A stretch of 61,373 bases of DNA from Pleurocapsa sp. MO_226.B13 (GTDB lineage: Bacteria > Cyanobacteriota > Cyanobacteriia > Cyanobacteriales > Xenococcaceae). The stretch lies in NCBI GenBank assembly GCA_030064795.1, contig JASJEI010000009.1, positions 1-61,373 of the forward strand, given 5' to 3'. The position numbers were made by a program, and so were the translations under genes. Numbering within the stretch: the stretch's first letter is position 1; the number at the start of each line of letters is the position of its first letter. Of this stretch, positions 33,653 through 41,131 are shown piece by piece. The notes beneath the pieces are model-generated. The model saw nothing but the letters and a program-made list of their open reading frames with translations, was not told the origin of the DNA and did no database searches.

Positions 33653-35029
33653 TTATTTGGAACTGAGTTCTAGCTTAATTTCGTTATCGTCAGAACTAGG
33701 AGATATTTCTTGATAGGTAAGCTTAAAAGATAGATTAGGTTTAAGGGCATAGGAACCAGAAGCAATTAAACCATTACCATGATGTCCCGAACCGAAACCT
33801 AGATTTACCGTCCACAAATGTTGGTTGGGAGTAATTTTTTGGTCAGATTGCAACTTACTACCCCACTCCATAAATTCTTGCCGATCTTGTTTTCCCTGGC
33901 GAGCTTCATATTTAATAAAAGCAGAACATTGAAAACCAAAAGTATCTGACGACCATAAACCGAGATTTAGTTCGGAAATGTTTTTTTGCTTCTTGCTGCT
34001 ATGAACAAACTTGAACCTACCGATTTGAGAATCTAATTTCCACTCTAAATTGCGATCGCTATCTAAGACGGCTTGGGCTGTAATCGACAAATATTCATTG
34101 CGGACGGCAAATTTAATTCCCGTACTAAAACTATCTTTTTCGCTTTTGCCATCGACTGTCAGCGTTAAACCTGGAAAGAGCTTCCAGTTGGCATCAAAGT
34201 GATTTTTATCTCGGTTGTAATAGTAGTTTAAAATCAAATTCTCCGCAGGTTCGTAACGTACATGAGAGCGAAAATCTAGTCCTGACTCCCTGGTTAACAG
34301 AGTGACGGTAGTTCGCAATCGAAAGCGATCGCTTTGATAGGTAAACTGAGTAAAACCAACTAAATAATCTTCATAGACAAAACCTACTCCCATGGTGACA
34401 TCATTCATCAGTCCTCGATGATAGGTGACACCCCCGCGAAATTCCTCGAATTCTCTCGAAGTAGGCGTTTTTTCGATTAAATTCTTGTCACCTCCTCCAG
34501 AAACCGTTAATGCAGAATTGCCTGAAGGAAGAGTAGGAGCTGAATTTGTATAGTTTGATTTGGTTAGATTCAGTTTGTGTTTGGGACGATCGTTGTTGCC
34601 CCAATGTTCTATGGTAGTAAGCCCCCAATATTTGCCTTGATGTTCGCTCGGCCAAAACGTCTTATGGAAACCCAAAGTTAAATCGGCTTGTCGATTCTGA
34701 TGAGTGTAAGGCTGTTTGTTTAAAGCTAACCCCTGATTCTGGCTGAGATTCAAACTATAGCGATCGCGAAAAATAATTTCTGCTTCTGAATCAATAGAGA
34801 AACTAGAAGTATTAAGCTTATTAAGGGGAAAAATGCGATCGTTCACGTTAATTAAATGTGGTGCGATCGGTAACTTTTCTGTTGATGAAAGTTTTGCAGA
34901 AGAAATCGGCGAGGTTGTCGCTTCTGGAGATGGTTGTTCTACAACTTGAGAATTCGCATATGCCGAACTCATCCAACCAAGACAGCTTAAAATACTGCCA
35001 AAGAGGACGTTTGCTACAATGGCTTTCAT
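33653..35029 (-). CDS. Predicted outer-membrane beta-barrel-like protein, function unknown
   Basis: 458 residues with a signal peptide (MKAIVANVLFGSILSCLGWMSSAYA). A Pro/Ser/Thr-rich linker follows. The rest consists of alternating amphipathic strands such as RFRLRTTVTLLTRESGLDFRSHVRYEPAENLILNYYYN and LTLTVDGKSEKDSFSTGIKFAV. That pattern, with a C-terminal strand ending IKLELSSK, is what outer-membrane barrels look like. No S-layer homology or porin domain is recognised. A NTF2-like secreted protein is encoded divergently. Confidence 0.65.
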   Translation of the reverse strand: MKAIVANVLFGSILSCLGWMSSAYANSQVVEQPSPEATTSPISSAKLSSTEKLPIAPHLINVNDRIFPLNKLNTSSFSIDSEAEIIFRDRYSLNLSQNQGLALNKQPYTHQNRQADLTLGFHKTFWPSEHQGKYWGLTTIEHWGNNDRPKHKLNLTKSNYTNSAPTLPSGNSALTVSGGGDKNLIEKTPTSREFEEFRGGVTYHRGLMNDVTMGVGFVYEDYLVGFTQFTYQSDRFRLRTTVTLLTRESGLDFRSHVRYEPAENLILNYYYNRDKNHFDANWKLFPGLTLTVDGKSEKDSFSTGIKFAVRNEYLSITAQAVLDSDRNLEWKLDSQIGRFKFVHSSKKQKNISELNLGLWSSDTFGFQCSAFIKYEARQGKQDRQEFMEWGSKLQSDQKITPNQHLWTVNLGFGSGHHGNGLIASGSYALKPNLSFKLTYQEISPSSDDNEIKLELSSK

Positions 35030-35449
35030 TCATGTATTTGGGGGTAAAGAAAAAAAGTTAACTAGCGGTCACAGCATGATTGGGCTTACCCACATCGGAT
35101 CGTTGTTTAAACGGCGAAGTAATCTGTGACTATCAAATCAAAAACAAGTACTTAAACTACAAATGCTTTAGACAAACTATTTCTACCCCAGAATAAATAC
35201 CTAGGTATAGTAGTTAGGTCTTGGGTTGAGATGTCGATCTTTGTAACTATTAAGAATTATCTTGACAGTTAGCATCTTATCGAGTTTTTTACTTTTTTCT
35301 ATTCTATTGTGAGTCTTTTTTCTTTGCCAACTGTAAAGATCGCGTAAAGATTCATCCCAGATATGATGAAGATAAGATGAACTAAAAACCGATAGGTTGA
35401 AAAAACTGGAATACGATCCCACTTATTGGAAGAGATTTTGATTATTTTG
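35030..35449. other. Divergent intergenic region, beta-barrel-like / NTF2-like genes
   Basis: 420 bases holding the promoters of two divergent exported-protein genes. Small open frames on the minus strand here lack ribosome-binding sites and have no recognisable similarity. No RNA gene or long repeat is seen. Confidence 0.5.
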
Positions 35450-36256
35450 ATGAAAACCAAACAGATAAAAACATTACTAACTGCGTTACTCTTGAGCAAG
35501 TTCGCGATCGCTGGAGGTGTGAGGGAAGTTCAAGCGCAAAGTGTTGGTACTCCCCCAGCAGAATTAGTAGAGGTAGTTTCGGCTATAGAAACAGCAGCGA
35601 ATAATAAAGATCTAGAGGAGTTGCTGGAGTACTACAGCGATGATTTTACCAATACCGACGGTCTGAGTAACGATTCTCTAGCCCAGGCTTTGCAGCAAAT
35701 GTGGAAAAGCTACCCCAGGCTTAGATATAGTACTGAAATCAAATCTTGGTCGGAAGTAGACGACCAATTAGTAGCAGAAACCATCACTACAATTCAAGGA
35801 ACAAACAACAGTCAAGGTCGAATTGCGCGTCTTAATTCCACCATCAAGTCCCGTCAATATTTTCAAGACCAACAGTTAGTTAACCAAGAAATATTAGCAG
35901 AACAAACTAAATTAACTTCAGGAGATAATCCCCCTCAAGTAGAAGTAGTTGCCCCAGAAACGGTTAATACAGGAGAAAGATATAATTTCGATTTAATTGT
36001 CAATGAACCGTTAGGAGACAAAGTTTTGTTAGGTGCGATTAAAGAAGAAAAGACTGCAAGTAATCTGTATCTCAACCCGACAGCTTTAGAATTAGAACCA
36101 TTGCCAGCAGGGGGAATTTATAGGACCGCAACTGCTGCTTTGCTGCCCGACAGCAACTGGGTTTCTGCGATTGTGGTTCGAGGTGATGGAATTACAATGG
36201 TTTCTCATCGGATCGAGGTAAAAGCTAAACCAGAAGCTAATAATAGAGAAAAATAA
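35450..36256 (+). CDS. Exported NTF2/SnoaL-like protein
   Basis: 268 residues from the ATG at 35450; an in-frame TTG at 35426 is less likely because it lengthens the signal peptide n-region with acidic residues. The signal peptide ends near REVQAQS. Residues about 35-130 look like an NTF2/SnoaL fold (VVSAIETAANNKDLEELLEYYSDDFTNTDGLSNDSLAQALQQMW, then a beta-rich part). The C-terminal half is a beta-sandwich-like region (VEVVAPETVNTGERYNFDLIVNEPLGDKVLLGAI). No active-site signature is obvious. It is secreted or periplasmic; the role is unknown. Confidence 0.72.
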   Translation: MKTKQIKTLLTALLLSKFAIAGGVREVQAQSVGTPPAELVEVVSAIETAANNKDLEELLEYYSDDFTNTDGLSNDSLAQALQQMWKSYPRLRYSTEIKSWSEVDDQLVAETITTIQGTNNSQGRIARLNSTIKSRQYFQDQQLVNQEILAEQTKLTSGDNPPQVEVVAPETVNTGERYNFDLIVNEPLGDKVLLGAIKEEKTASNLYLNPTALELEPLPAGGIYRTATAALLPDSNWVSAIVVRGDGITMVSHRIEVKAKPEANNREK

Positions 36257-36450
36257 AAATGATTGTATCTAATTTATTTCCCGCTCTTTGGTATCTAGAG
36301 AGGATGCCAAAAAGCTAAAGTACAAATACTATTAAATAACACAATATAAAATTCCCAAGAATTGCCTAAACAAAATAGATAAATAACTCAAGGAAACAGT
36401 CAAATCTGTAATCTACTTATTACTAGTTTCCTTGGGATTAGACTGTTAAT

Positions 36451-36999
36451 ATGAATCAAAGATTTCGCAAAAGTTCGCGAGCCTCGAATATTTTGATCCG
36501 TCCCAAACGCCCATCTAAACGTTATTTACTACGCCAAAAACCCTGGTTAAAACGGCGTTTTCGTCTGATTTATTTAAAGCTGTTGCGCTTGCGTGGTAAA
36601 CCCGAAGCAGTGGCTAAAGGTTTGGCTGTGGGAGTATTTGCAGGATGTTTCCCCTTTTTTGGTCTGCAAAGCGTGCTGGGCATTATTCTGGCTACTATTT
36701 TTCGCGGTAGTAGAGTCGCAGCAGTAGCAGCCACCTGGATTAGTAATCCTCTAACCTATGTACCTATTTTTGTTTTTAACTATAAGATTGGCAGGTTAGT
36801 ATTGGGAACAAAAGATAACCTATTGTTCCTCGATTTGAAGTCGTTTACCGCATTTAGAGAATTGGGGCCGACTTTTGCTACTACTTTACTGACTGGCTGC
36901 TTTATAGTCGGTTTGATTCTCGCTTTTATCACTTATTTTTATAGTCTGGCAATTTTGGAACGTTTTAAGACTCGTCGTCATTCCAAATTGAGAAAGTAA
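36451..36999 (+). CDS. DUF2062 membrane protein
   Basis: 182 residues. The basic N-terminus (about 45 residues) precedes the DUF2062 core: GKPEAVAKGLAVGVFAGCFPFFGLQSVLGIILATIFRGSRVAAVAATWISNPLTYVPIFVFNYKIG, with GxFPxxGxQ and the SNPLTxxP motif. Two to three membrane segments are present. Function unknown; in some genomes the family adjoins glycosyltransferases. It ends 7 bases before the small frame that overlaps pqqC, so it could be part of the pqq transcript. Confidence 0.9.
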   Translation: MNQRFRKSSRASNILIRPKRPSKRYLLRQKPWLKRRFRLIYLKLLRLRGKPEAVAKGLAVGVFAGCFPFFGLQSVLGIILATIFRGSRVAAVAATWISNPLTYVPIFVFNYKIGRLVLGTKDNLLFLDLKSFTAFRELGPTFATTLLTGCFIVGLILAFITYFYSLAILERFKTRRHSKLRK

Positions 37000-37006
37000 A
37001 TTTGAT

Positions 37007-37072
37007 ATGATTATCTGGTCTCCTCAACAAACCGCACGTACGGGTAGTTCACATTTACCTCAAGCACGATGA
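37007..37072 (+). CDS. 21-codon open frame in the pqqA position, not a PqqA
   Basis: ATG at 37007 to TGA at 37070-37072, ending in a four-base ATGA overlap with the pqqC start. Size, position and coupling are what pqqA would show. The predicted peptide ([13 protein letters not shown]...) contains no Glu and no Tyr, so it cannot supply the ExxxY atoms that become PQQ. It may be a leader that couples translation, a decayed gene, or chance. No Shine-Dalgarno sequence is strong here. Confidence 0.3.
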   Translation: MIIWSPQQTARTGSSHLPQAR

Positions 37073-37782
37073 TCGAAGTAGAAGAACAAACTCCTTGGAC
37101 AGCAGAGGAATTGTCGGCCCAACTTTATGCTCAAAAATCCCGATATCACGATCTGCATCCTTTTCATCGCCGAATGAATGAAGGTTTGTTAAGTCCAACA
37201 GAAATTAGACTGTGGGCAGCCAACCGCTTTTATTATCAGAATAGTATTCCTTTAAAAGATGCTGCTATTTTATCCAACTGTAGCGATCGCGAGATTAGAA
37301 GAGAGTGGATCGAACGAATTATCGATCACGATGGGCGTGGAGAAAATAAAGGGGGGATTGAAGCCTGGCTGAGATTGGGGGAAGCGGTAGGAGTGGAGCG
37401 TGCAGAATTATTAGACGAGCGATATGTCTTACCTGGAGTACGCTATGCTGTAGATGCCTACGTCAATTTTTGCCGTACTCAGCCTTGGATTATTGCGGTC
37501 GCTTCTTCTTTAACCGAATTGTTTGGGCCTGGTGCGATCGAGACAAGATTGGCAGCTTTAGAGTCTCATTACCCCTGGATCGATCCTGCTGGGTTTGAAT
37601 ACTTTCGAGTACGCTTAAAACAAGCACCCCGCGACGCTCGTTACGCCCTAAATTTGGTTTTGGAACGTTGCCGAACTCGTAGCAGTCAAGAACAAGCAGT
37701 CAAGGCATTAATCTTTAAATGCGACTTACTTTGGAGTCAGCTGGATGCAATTGAGCGAGGCGAGACTCGCCCTGTTGAGTAG
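37069..37782 (+). CDS. pqqC: Pyrroloquinoline-quinone synthase PqqC
   Basis: 237 residues, close to the usual 250. It aligns with bona fide Pqq[116 protein letters not shown] and the C-terminal [12 protein letters not shown]. The His, Arg, Tyr and Lys positions that line the active site are kept. It performs the final eight-electron oxidation and ring closure, using O2 and no cofactor. pqqD starts 27 bases downstream. Confidence 0.95.
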   Translation: MIEVEEQTPWTAEELSAQLYAQKSRYHDLHPFHRRMNEGLLSPTEIRLWAANRFYYQNSIPLKDAAILSNCSDREIRREWIERIIDHDGRGENKGGIEAWLRLGEAVGVERAELLDERYVLPGVRYAVDAYVNFCRTQPWIIAVASSLTELFGPGAIETRLAALESHYPWIDPAGFEYFRVRLKQAPRDARYALNLVLERCRTRSSQEQAVKALIFKCDLLWSQLDAIERGETRPVE

Positions 37783-37809
37783 CGAGTAGTATACAATTCC
37801 GTATTTAGT

Positions 37810-38094
37810 ATGGGCGAAAAAAAACAAATCAAGGCTCTAGATTATCTCGATTTTGCTGTTGGCGTGCGTTTGCATCATTGTGAGGTGAGACAGCAACACT
37901 GGCTGTTGTTTCCCGAAGGCGCGATCGCTTTAAATGATAATGCGATCGCCATCCTGGCTCTTTGCAACGGCGATCGTTCTTTTGATGAGCTAGTTACAGA
38001 ATTAAAAAAACAATTTAGTAATGTCAAACCGAGGGACATTCAAGATTTTTTGTCCTACATGGCGCGACGAGGACTGCTAACTAATCGAATCTAG
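37810..38094 (+). CDS. pqqD: PQQ biosynthesis peptide chaperone PqqD
   Basis: 94 residues, the standard size. RRE-type winged-helix fold: VRLHHCEVRQQHWLLFPEGAIALNDNAIAILALCNGDRSFDELVTELKKQF, then VKPRDIQDFLSYMARRGLL. PqqD binds the precursor peptide PqqA and presents it to PqqE. Only two bases separate its stop from pqqE, so the two are translated together. Its presence implies that a precursor peptide exists somewhere in the genome. Confidence 0.95.
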   Translation: MGEKKQIKALDYLDFAVGVRLHHCEVRQQHWLLFPEGAIALNDNAIAILALCNGDRSFDELVTELKKQFSNVKPRDIQDFLSYMARRGLLTNRI

Positions 38095-38096
38095 TT

Positions 38097-39203
38097 ATGA
38101 ATATAAAACGACCCCTAACCCTAATCGCTGAGCTTACCTATCGCTGTCCCCTGCGCTGCCCTTATTGTTCCAATCCACTCAATTATAGTGACAGTAGTTA
38201 CCGTCAAGAATTGGCAACTGAATACTGGTTAGGTGCGATCGCTCAAGCTGCATCACTGGGAATTTTGCAACTCGGTTTTACAGGAGGCGAACCCCTTCTA
38301 AGACAAGACTTGGAGATAATGGTTGAAGCAGCAGCCAAAACGGGAATTTATACCAGCTTGATTACCGCAGGTACGCTTCTCACCCCAGAGCGAGCAGCCA
38401 AATTACGAGATTGTGGACTCGATCATATCCAGATTAGCATTCAAGATAGCCACGCCGATCGCTCTGATTACATTGCAGGAATCCCTTGTTTCGAGCAGAA
38501 AATAGCTGCTGCCAAATTGGTAAAACAGTTGGGATTTGCTTTAACTATTAATGTTGTCCTGCATCGTCACAACTTAGACCGCATCGCCGAAATTATAGAA
38601 CTATGCCGAACTTTAAAAGCAGATCGGGTTGAGTTGGCGAATACTCAATACTATGGTTGGGCTTTACACAATCGAGATGCACTATTGCCTACCTTAGAAC
38701 AGTTAGAAAGAGCCAAACAAACTGTAGCGATCGCTCAACAGCAGCGATATTTCCCGATGGGGGTTGTGTATGTGCTGCCCGATTACTACGAATCGTATCC
38801 CAAACCCTGTATGGGAGGCTGGGGTCAAAAGACGATGGTAATCGCGCCTAATGGAGACGTTTTACCCTGTCAGGTAGCTGCTTCAATCCCCGAACTGACC
38901 TTTACTAACGTCCGCAATCGCTCTTTAGATTGGATTTGGTATGAATCAGAAGCCTTTAACCGCTTTCGTGGCACGGATTGGATGAGCGAACCCTGTCGTA
39001 GCTGTCCCCGTCAAACAATTGATTTTGGAGGTTGTCGCTGTCAGGCTCTATTACTAACTAATGAAATAACAGCTACCGATCCCGTTTGTCATCTATCGCC
39101 AGAACATCATTTGATTGTGAAAGCTCGCCAATCGGGACAGCCAGAAAATTATCCTTCATTTAGATACCGCGATCGCACCATCAGTAAGCTGTTAAGCACT
39201 TAA
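38097..39203 (+). CDS. pqqE: PqqA peptide cyclase PqqE, radical SAM/SPASM enzyme
   Basis: 368 residues. The radical-SAM cluster motif is CPLRCPYC near residue 19, after a basic N-terminus. TGGEPLLRQDL and SIQDSHADRSDYIAG follow as in PqqE. The SPASM region keeps the auxiliary-cluster Cys residues: CMGGWGQKTMVIAPNGDVLPCQ, RGTDWMSEPCRSCPR, and DFGGCRCQALLLT..ATDPVC. It forges the Glu-Tyr C-C bond in PqqA with SAM and a reductase. A terminator-like hairpin follows at 39317. Confidence 0.96.
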   Translation: MNIKRPLTLIAELTYRCPLRCPYCSNPLNYSDSSYRQELATEYWLGAIAQAASLGILQLGFTGGEPLLRQDLEIMVEAAAKTGIYTSLITAGTLLTPERAAKLRDCGLDHIQISIQDSHADRSDYIAGIPCFEQKIAAAKLVKQLGFALTINVVLHRHNLDRIAEIIELCRTLKADRVELANTQYYGWALHNRDALLPTLEQLERAKQTVAIAQQQRYFPMGVVYVLPDYYESYPKPCMGGWGQKTMVIAPNGDVLPCQVAASIPELTFTNVRNRSLDWIWYESEAFNRFRGTDWMSEPCRSCPRQTIDFGGCRCQALLLTNEITATDPVCHLSPEHHLIVKARQSGQPENYPSFRYRDRTISKLLST

Positions 39204-39316
39204 TTTATTCAGTTCATCTTATATGCAGAGTGTCAAATAATCTGACATATTGATGTCATTTTTTCCCGTCACAATTAGGTAAAACCAGACAAGATTTAGA
39301 TGCGTTAAGAAAAACG

Positions 39317-39350
39317 GGCTGAGAAATAGTTCAAATTTCAGCCAATTTTT
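39317..39350 (+). terminator. Probable rho-independent terminator after pqqE
   Basis: GGCTGAGAAAT (39317-39327) pairs, with one bulge, with ATTTCAGCC (39335-39343), followed by AA and five T. About 110 bases after the pqqE stop. Confidence 0.55.
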
Positions 39351-39406
39351 CAATTCAAAATCTAAATTTGTTAATTTTTGACTCTCTTACTTTTGACTTC
39401 ACACAT

Positions 39407-40498
39407 ATGACTGGAAAATTTTCTTGGAAAACGATTACCCATTCCGCTTTTTTTGCTGGTGGCGCGCTTCTTACCATTCCTGCAATGCAATTTTTGCCTA
39501 CCAAAGCCCAAATTGAACAACCTATAGCCCAGTTACCACCAGTTTCTTCGGCTCCCACGAGTACTAATTTTATTACTGCTGCCGTAGAACAAGCCAGCCC
39601 CTCCGTTGTCAGAATTACCTCCGAGCGCACTTCTCGGTCTGCTACTTACCGACAGCCAGCTAGGGGACTGGGTTCTGGTTTTATTATTAGCTCCGATGGC
39701 GTGGTACTGACTAATGCTCATGTGGTTCGCGGTGCGCAGCGAGTAACGGTGACTTTAGGTGACGGTCGTAGTTTGATCGGAGAGGTTTTGGGTCAAGACC
39801 CCCTAACGGATGTTGCGGTAGTCAAATTAGCAGCCAATGATTTACCAGCCTTGACTTTAGGAGATTCGGAAATCCTACAACCTGGAGAATGGGCGATCGC
39901 GATCGGCAATCCTTTGGGTCTTAACAATACCATAACGGCAGGTATTATTAGTGGTACGGGTCGCTCTGGAGGAGTAATTGGTTCGCCTAACTCGCGAGTT
40001 AACTTCATTCAAACCGATGCTGCCATCAATCCTGGTAACTCTGGAGGTCCTTTACTCAATCAACAAGGAGAAGTAATTGGCATCAATACGGCAATTATCG
40101 GTCGCGCTAGAGGATTGGGTTTTGCCATCCCCATTAACCAAGCGAGAAATATTGCCGAGCAGCTAATCGCTACGGGAGAAGTGCAACATCCTTATTTGGG
40201 GGTGCAAATGGTAACTCTCGACTCTCTTACCAGAGAACGGTTAAATCGCGATAATCTCAATCTTCAAGCCGATCGAGGGGTAGTTATTGTAGAGGTTGCC
40301 AATGCTTCTCCTGCTGCTAGAGCAGGCTTACAGTCAGGGGATATTATCGAACGGATCGGCGATCGCCAGGTACTTACAGCAGCAGAAGTCCAACAAGCCG
40401 TAGCAGCTAGCTCGATTGGCGAAGATTTAGCGGTGCAGATCGCTCGCAACGGTCGCCGTTTGACAATCGCAGTACAGCCCAGTCAGTTTCCTAGCTAG
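39407..40498 (+). CDS. Deg/Hho-family trypsin-like serine protease with PDZ domain
   Basis: 363 residues from the ATG at 39407; an in-frame TTG at 39368 would precede a poor signal. The N-terminal hydrophobic segment (SAFFAGGALLTIPAMQFLPTKAQ) is a signal peptide or anchor. The catalytic triad is visible: His105 in LTNAHVV, Asp135 in DPLTDVAVVKL and Ser212 in INPGNSGGPLL. A single PDZ domain occupies about 265-360 (HPYLGVQMV, VVIVEVANASPAARAGLQSGDIIERIG). This is the HhoA/HhoB/HtrA group of periplasmic or thylakoid-associated proteases. Which of the three cannot be assigned. Confidence 0.93.
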   Translation: MTGKFSWKTITHSAFFAGGALLTIPAMQFLPTKAQIEQPIAQLPPVSSAPTSTNFITAAVEQASPSVVRITSERTSRSATYRQPARGLGSGFIISSDGVVLTNAHVVRGAQRVTVTLGDGRSLIGEVLGQDPLTDVAVVKLAANDLPALTLGDSEILQPGEWAIAIGNPLGLNNTITAGIISGTGRSGGVIGSPNSRVNFIQTDAAINPGNSGGPLLNQQGEVIGINTAIIGRARGLGFAIPINQARNIAEQLIATGEVQHPYLGVQMVTLDSLTRERLNRDNLNLQADRGVVIVEVANASPAARAGLQSGDIIERIGDRQVLTAAEVQQAVAASSIGEDLAVQIARNGRRLTIAVQPSQFPS

Positions 40499-41067
40499 AA
40501 TCTTTCTAAAAAAGGCAAACAAGGACGTTATCTGACTTTACCCCATATGAGAGATGCTCAGTGGGATGCCTTGGAAATAATTATGCACGATCTGGCTACA
40601 TGGTATCCTGAATCTTTTACTTTAACTCAGTCGGGCGATTGCTGGACTTGGGAAAATAAAAAACTCAACCTCAAAGATACTTTTACCTTTTTAGATGAAT
40701 CAACTTTACCCTACGAACCTTTGAATATATCTCCCGTCAAGTTCAAGAAGATATTATTTTACTCGACCAGAGAGAAGGAGATTTATTTATGGATGCGGGA
40801 ATTCTGACTTTTCCCGCTAGTTGGTCTTTAGGCTTTGATGCGGGGATGCGCTTTGAGGAATTTCACGGACCAGTACGACGAGCGCATGACATGGGTGTTT
40901 TTAAAAAAGCGAAAGCCTTTTTAATGCGGGTAGAAATTGGCAAACCCTGGACGAGACTCAACTGGACGATGACCGTCAACCGCCGTTTAGATACTTCTTT
41001 AGATACCTATGCCGTTCCGCTCGGTCTGGTTGTCGCAAGCGAGTTTTCTGGTACAACTAACAACTAA
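40499..41067 (+). pseudogene. DUF3445 (haem-dependent oxidative demethylase-like) gene remnant, frameshifted
   Basis: The frame from just after the protease stop reads LTLPHMRDAQWDALEIIMHDLATWYPESFTL...STLPYEPL, then breaks. A second frame continues EYISRQVQEDIILLDQREGDLFMDAGILTFPASWSLGFDAGMRFEEFHGPVR...TRLNWTMTVNRRLDTS, the conserved DUF3445 core. The shift lies near 40715-40730. The N-terminal ~50 residues and the C-terminal ~100 expected in the family are missing. A repeat array (41093) follows, so the 3' end may have been lost through repeat-mediated rearrangement. Confidence 0.8.
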
Positions 41068-41092
41068 CGACCAATGACTAACAACTCGGAAT

Positions 41093-41120
41093 TCCGAACT
41101 CCGAACTCCGAACTCCTAAC
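41093..41120. repeat. Heptanucleotide tandem repeat, TCCGAAC x4
   Basis: Three exact TCCGAAC units and one TCCTAAC lie between the DUF3445 remnant and the 3' end of mutS2. Same unit as 29091-29118. Confidence 0.9.
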
Positions 41121-41131
41121 TAAGTCTGTTA

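Noticed and set aside
35201..35499. Small minus-strand frames upstream of the NTF2-like gene
   Set aside because: No ribosome-binding site, no recognisable sequence, and they overlap the probable promoter region.
37007..37072. The small frame before pqqC as a true PqqA
   Set aside because: It has no Glu and no Tyr, so PQQ cannot be derived from it. Kept only as a low-confidence frame and a finding.
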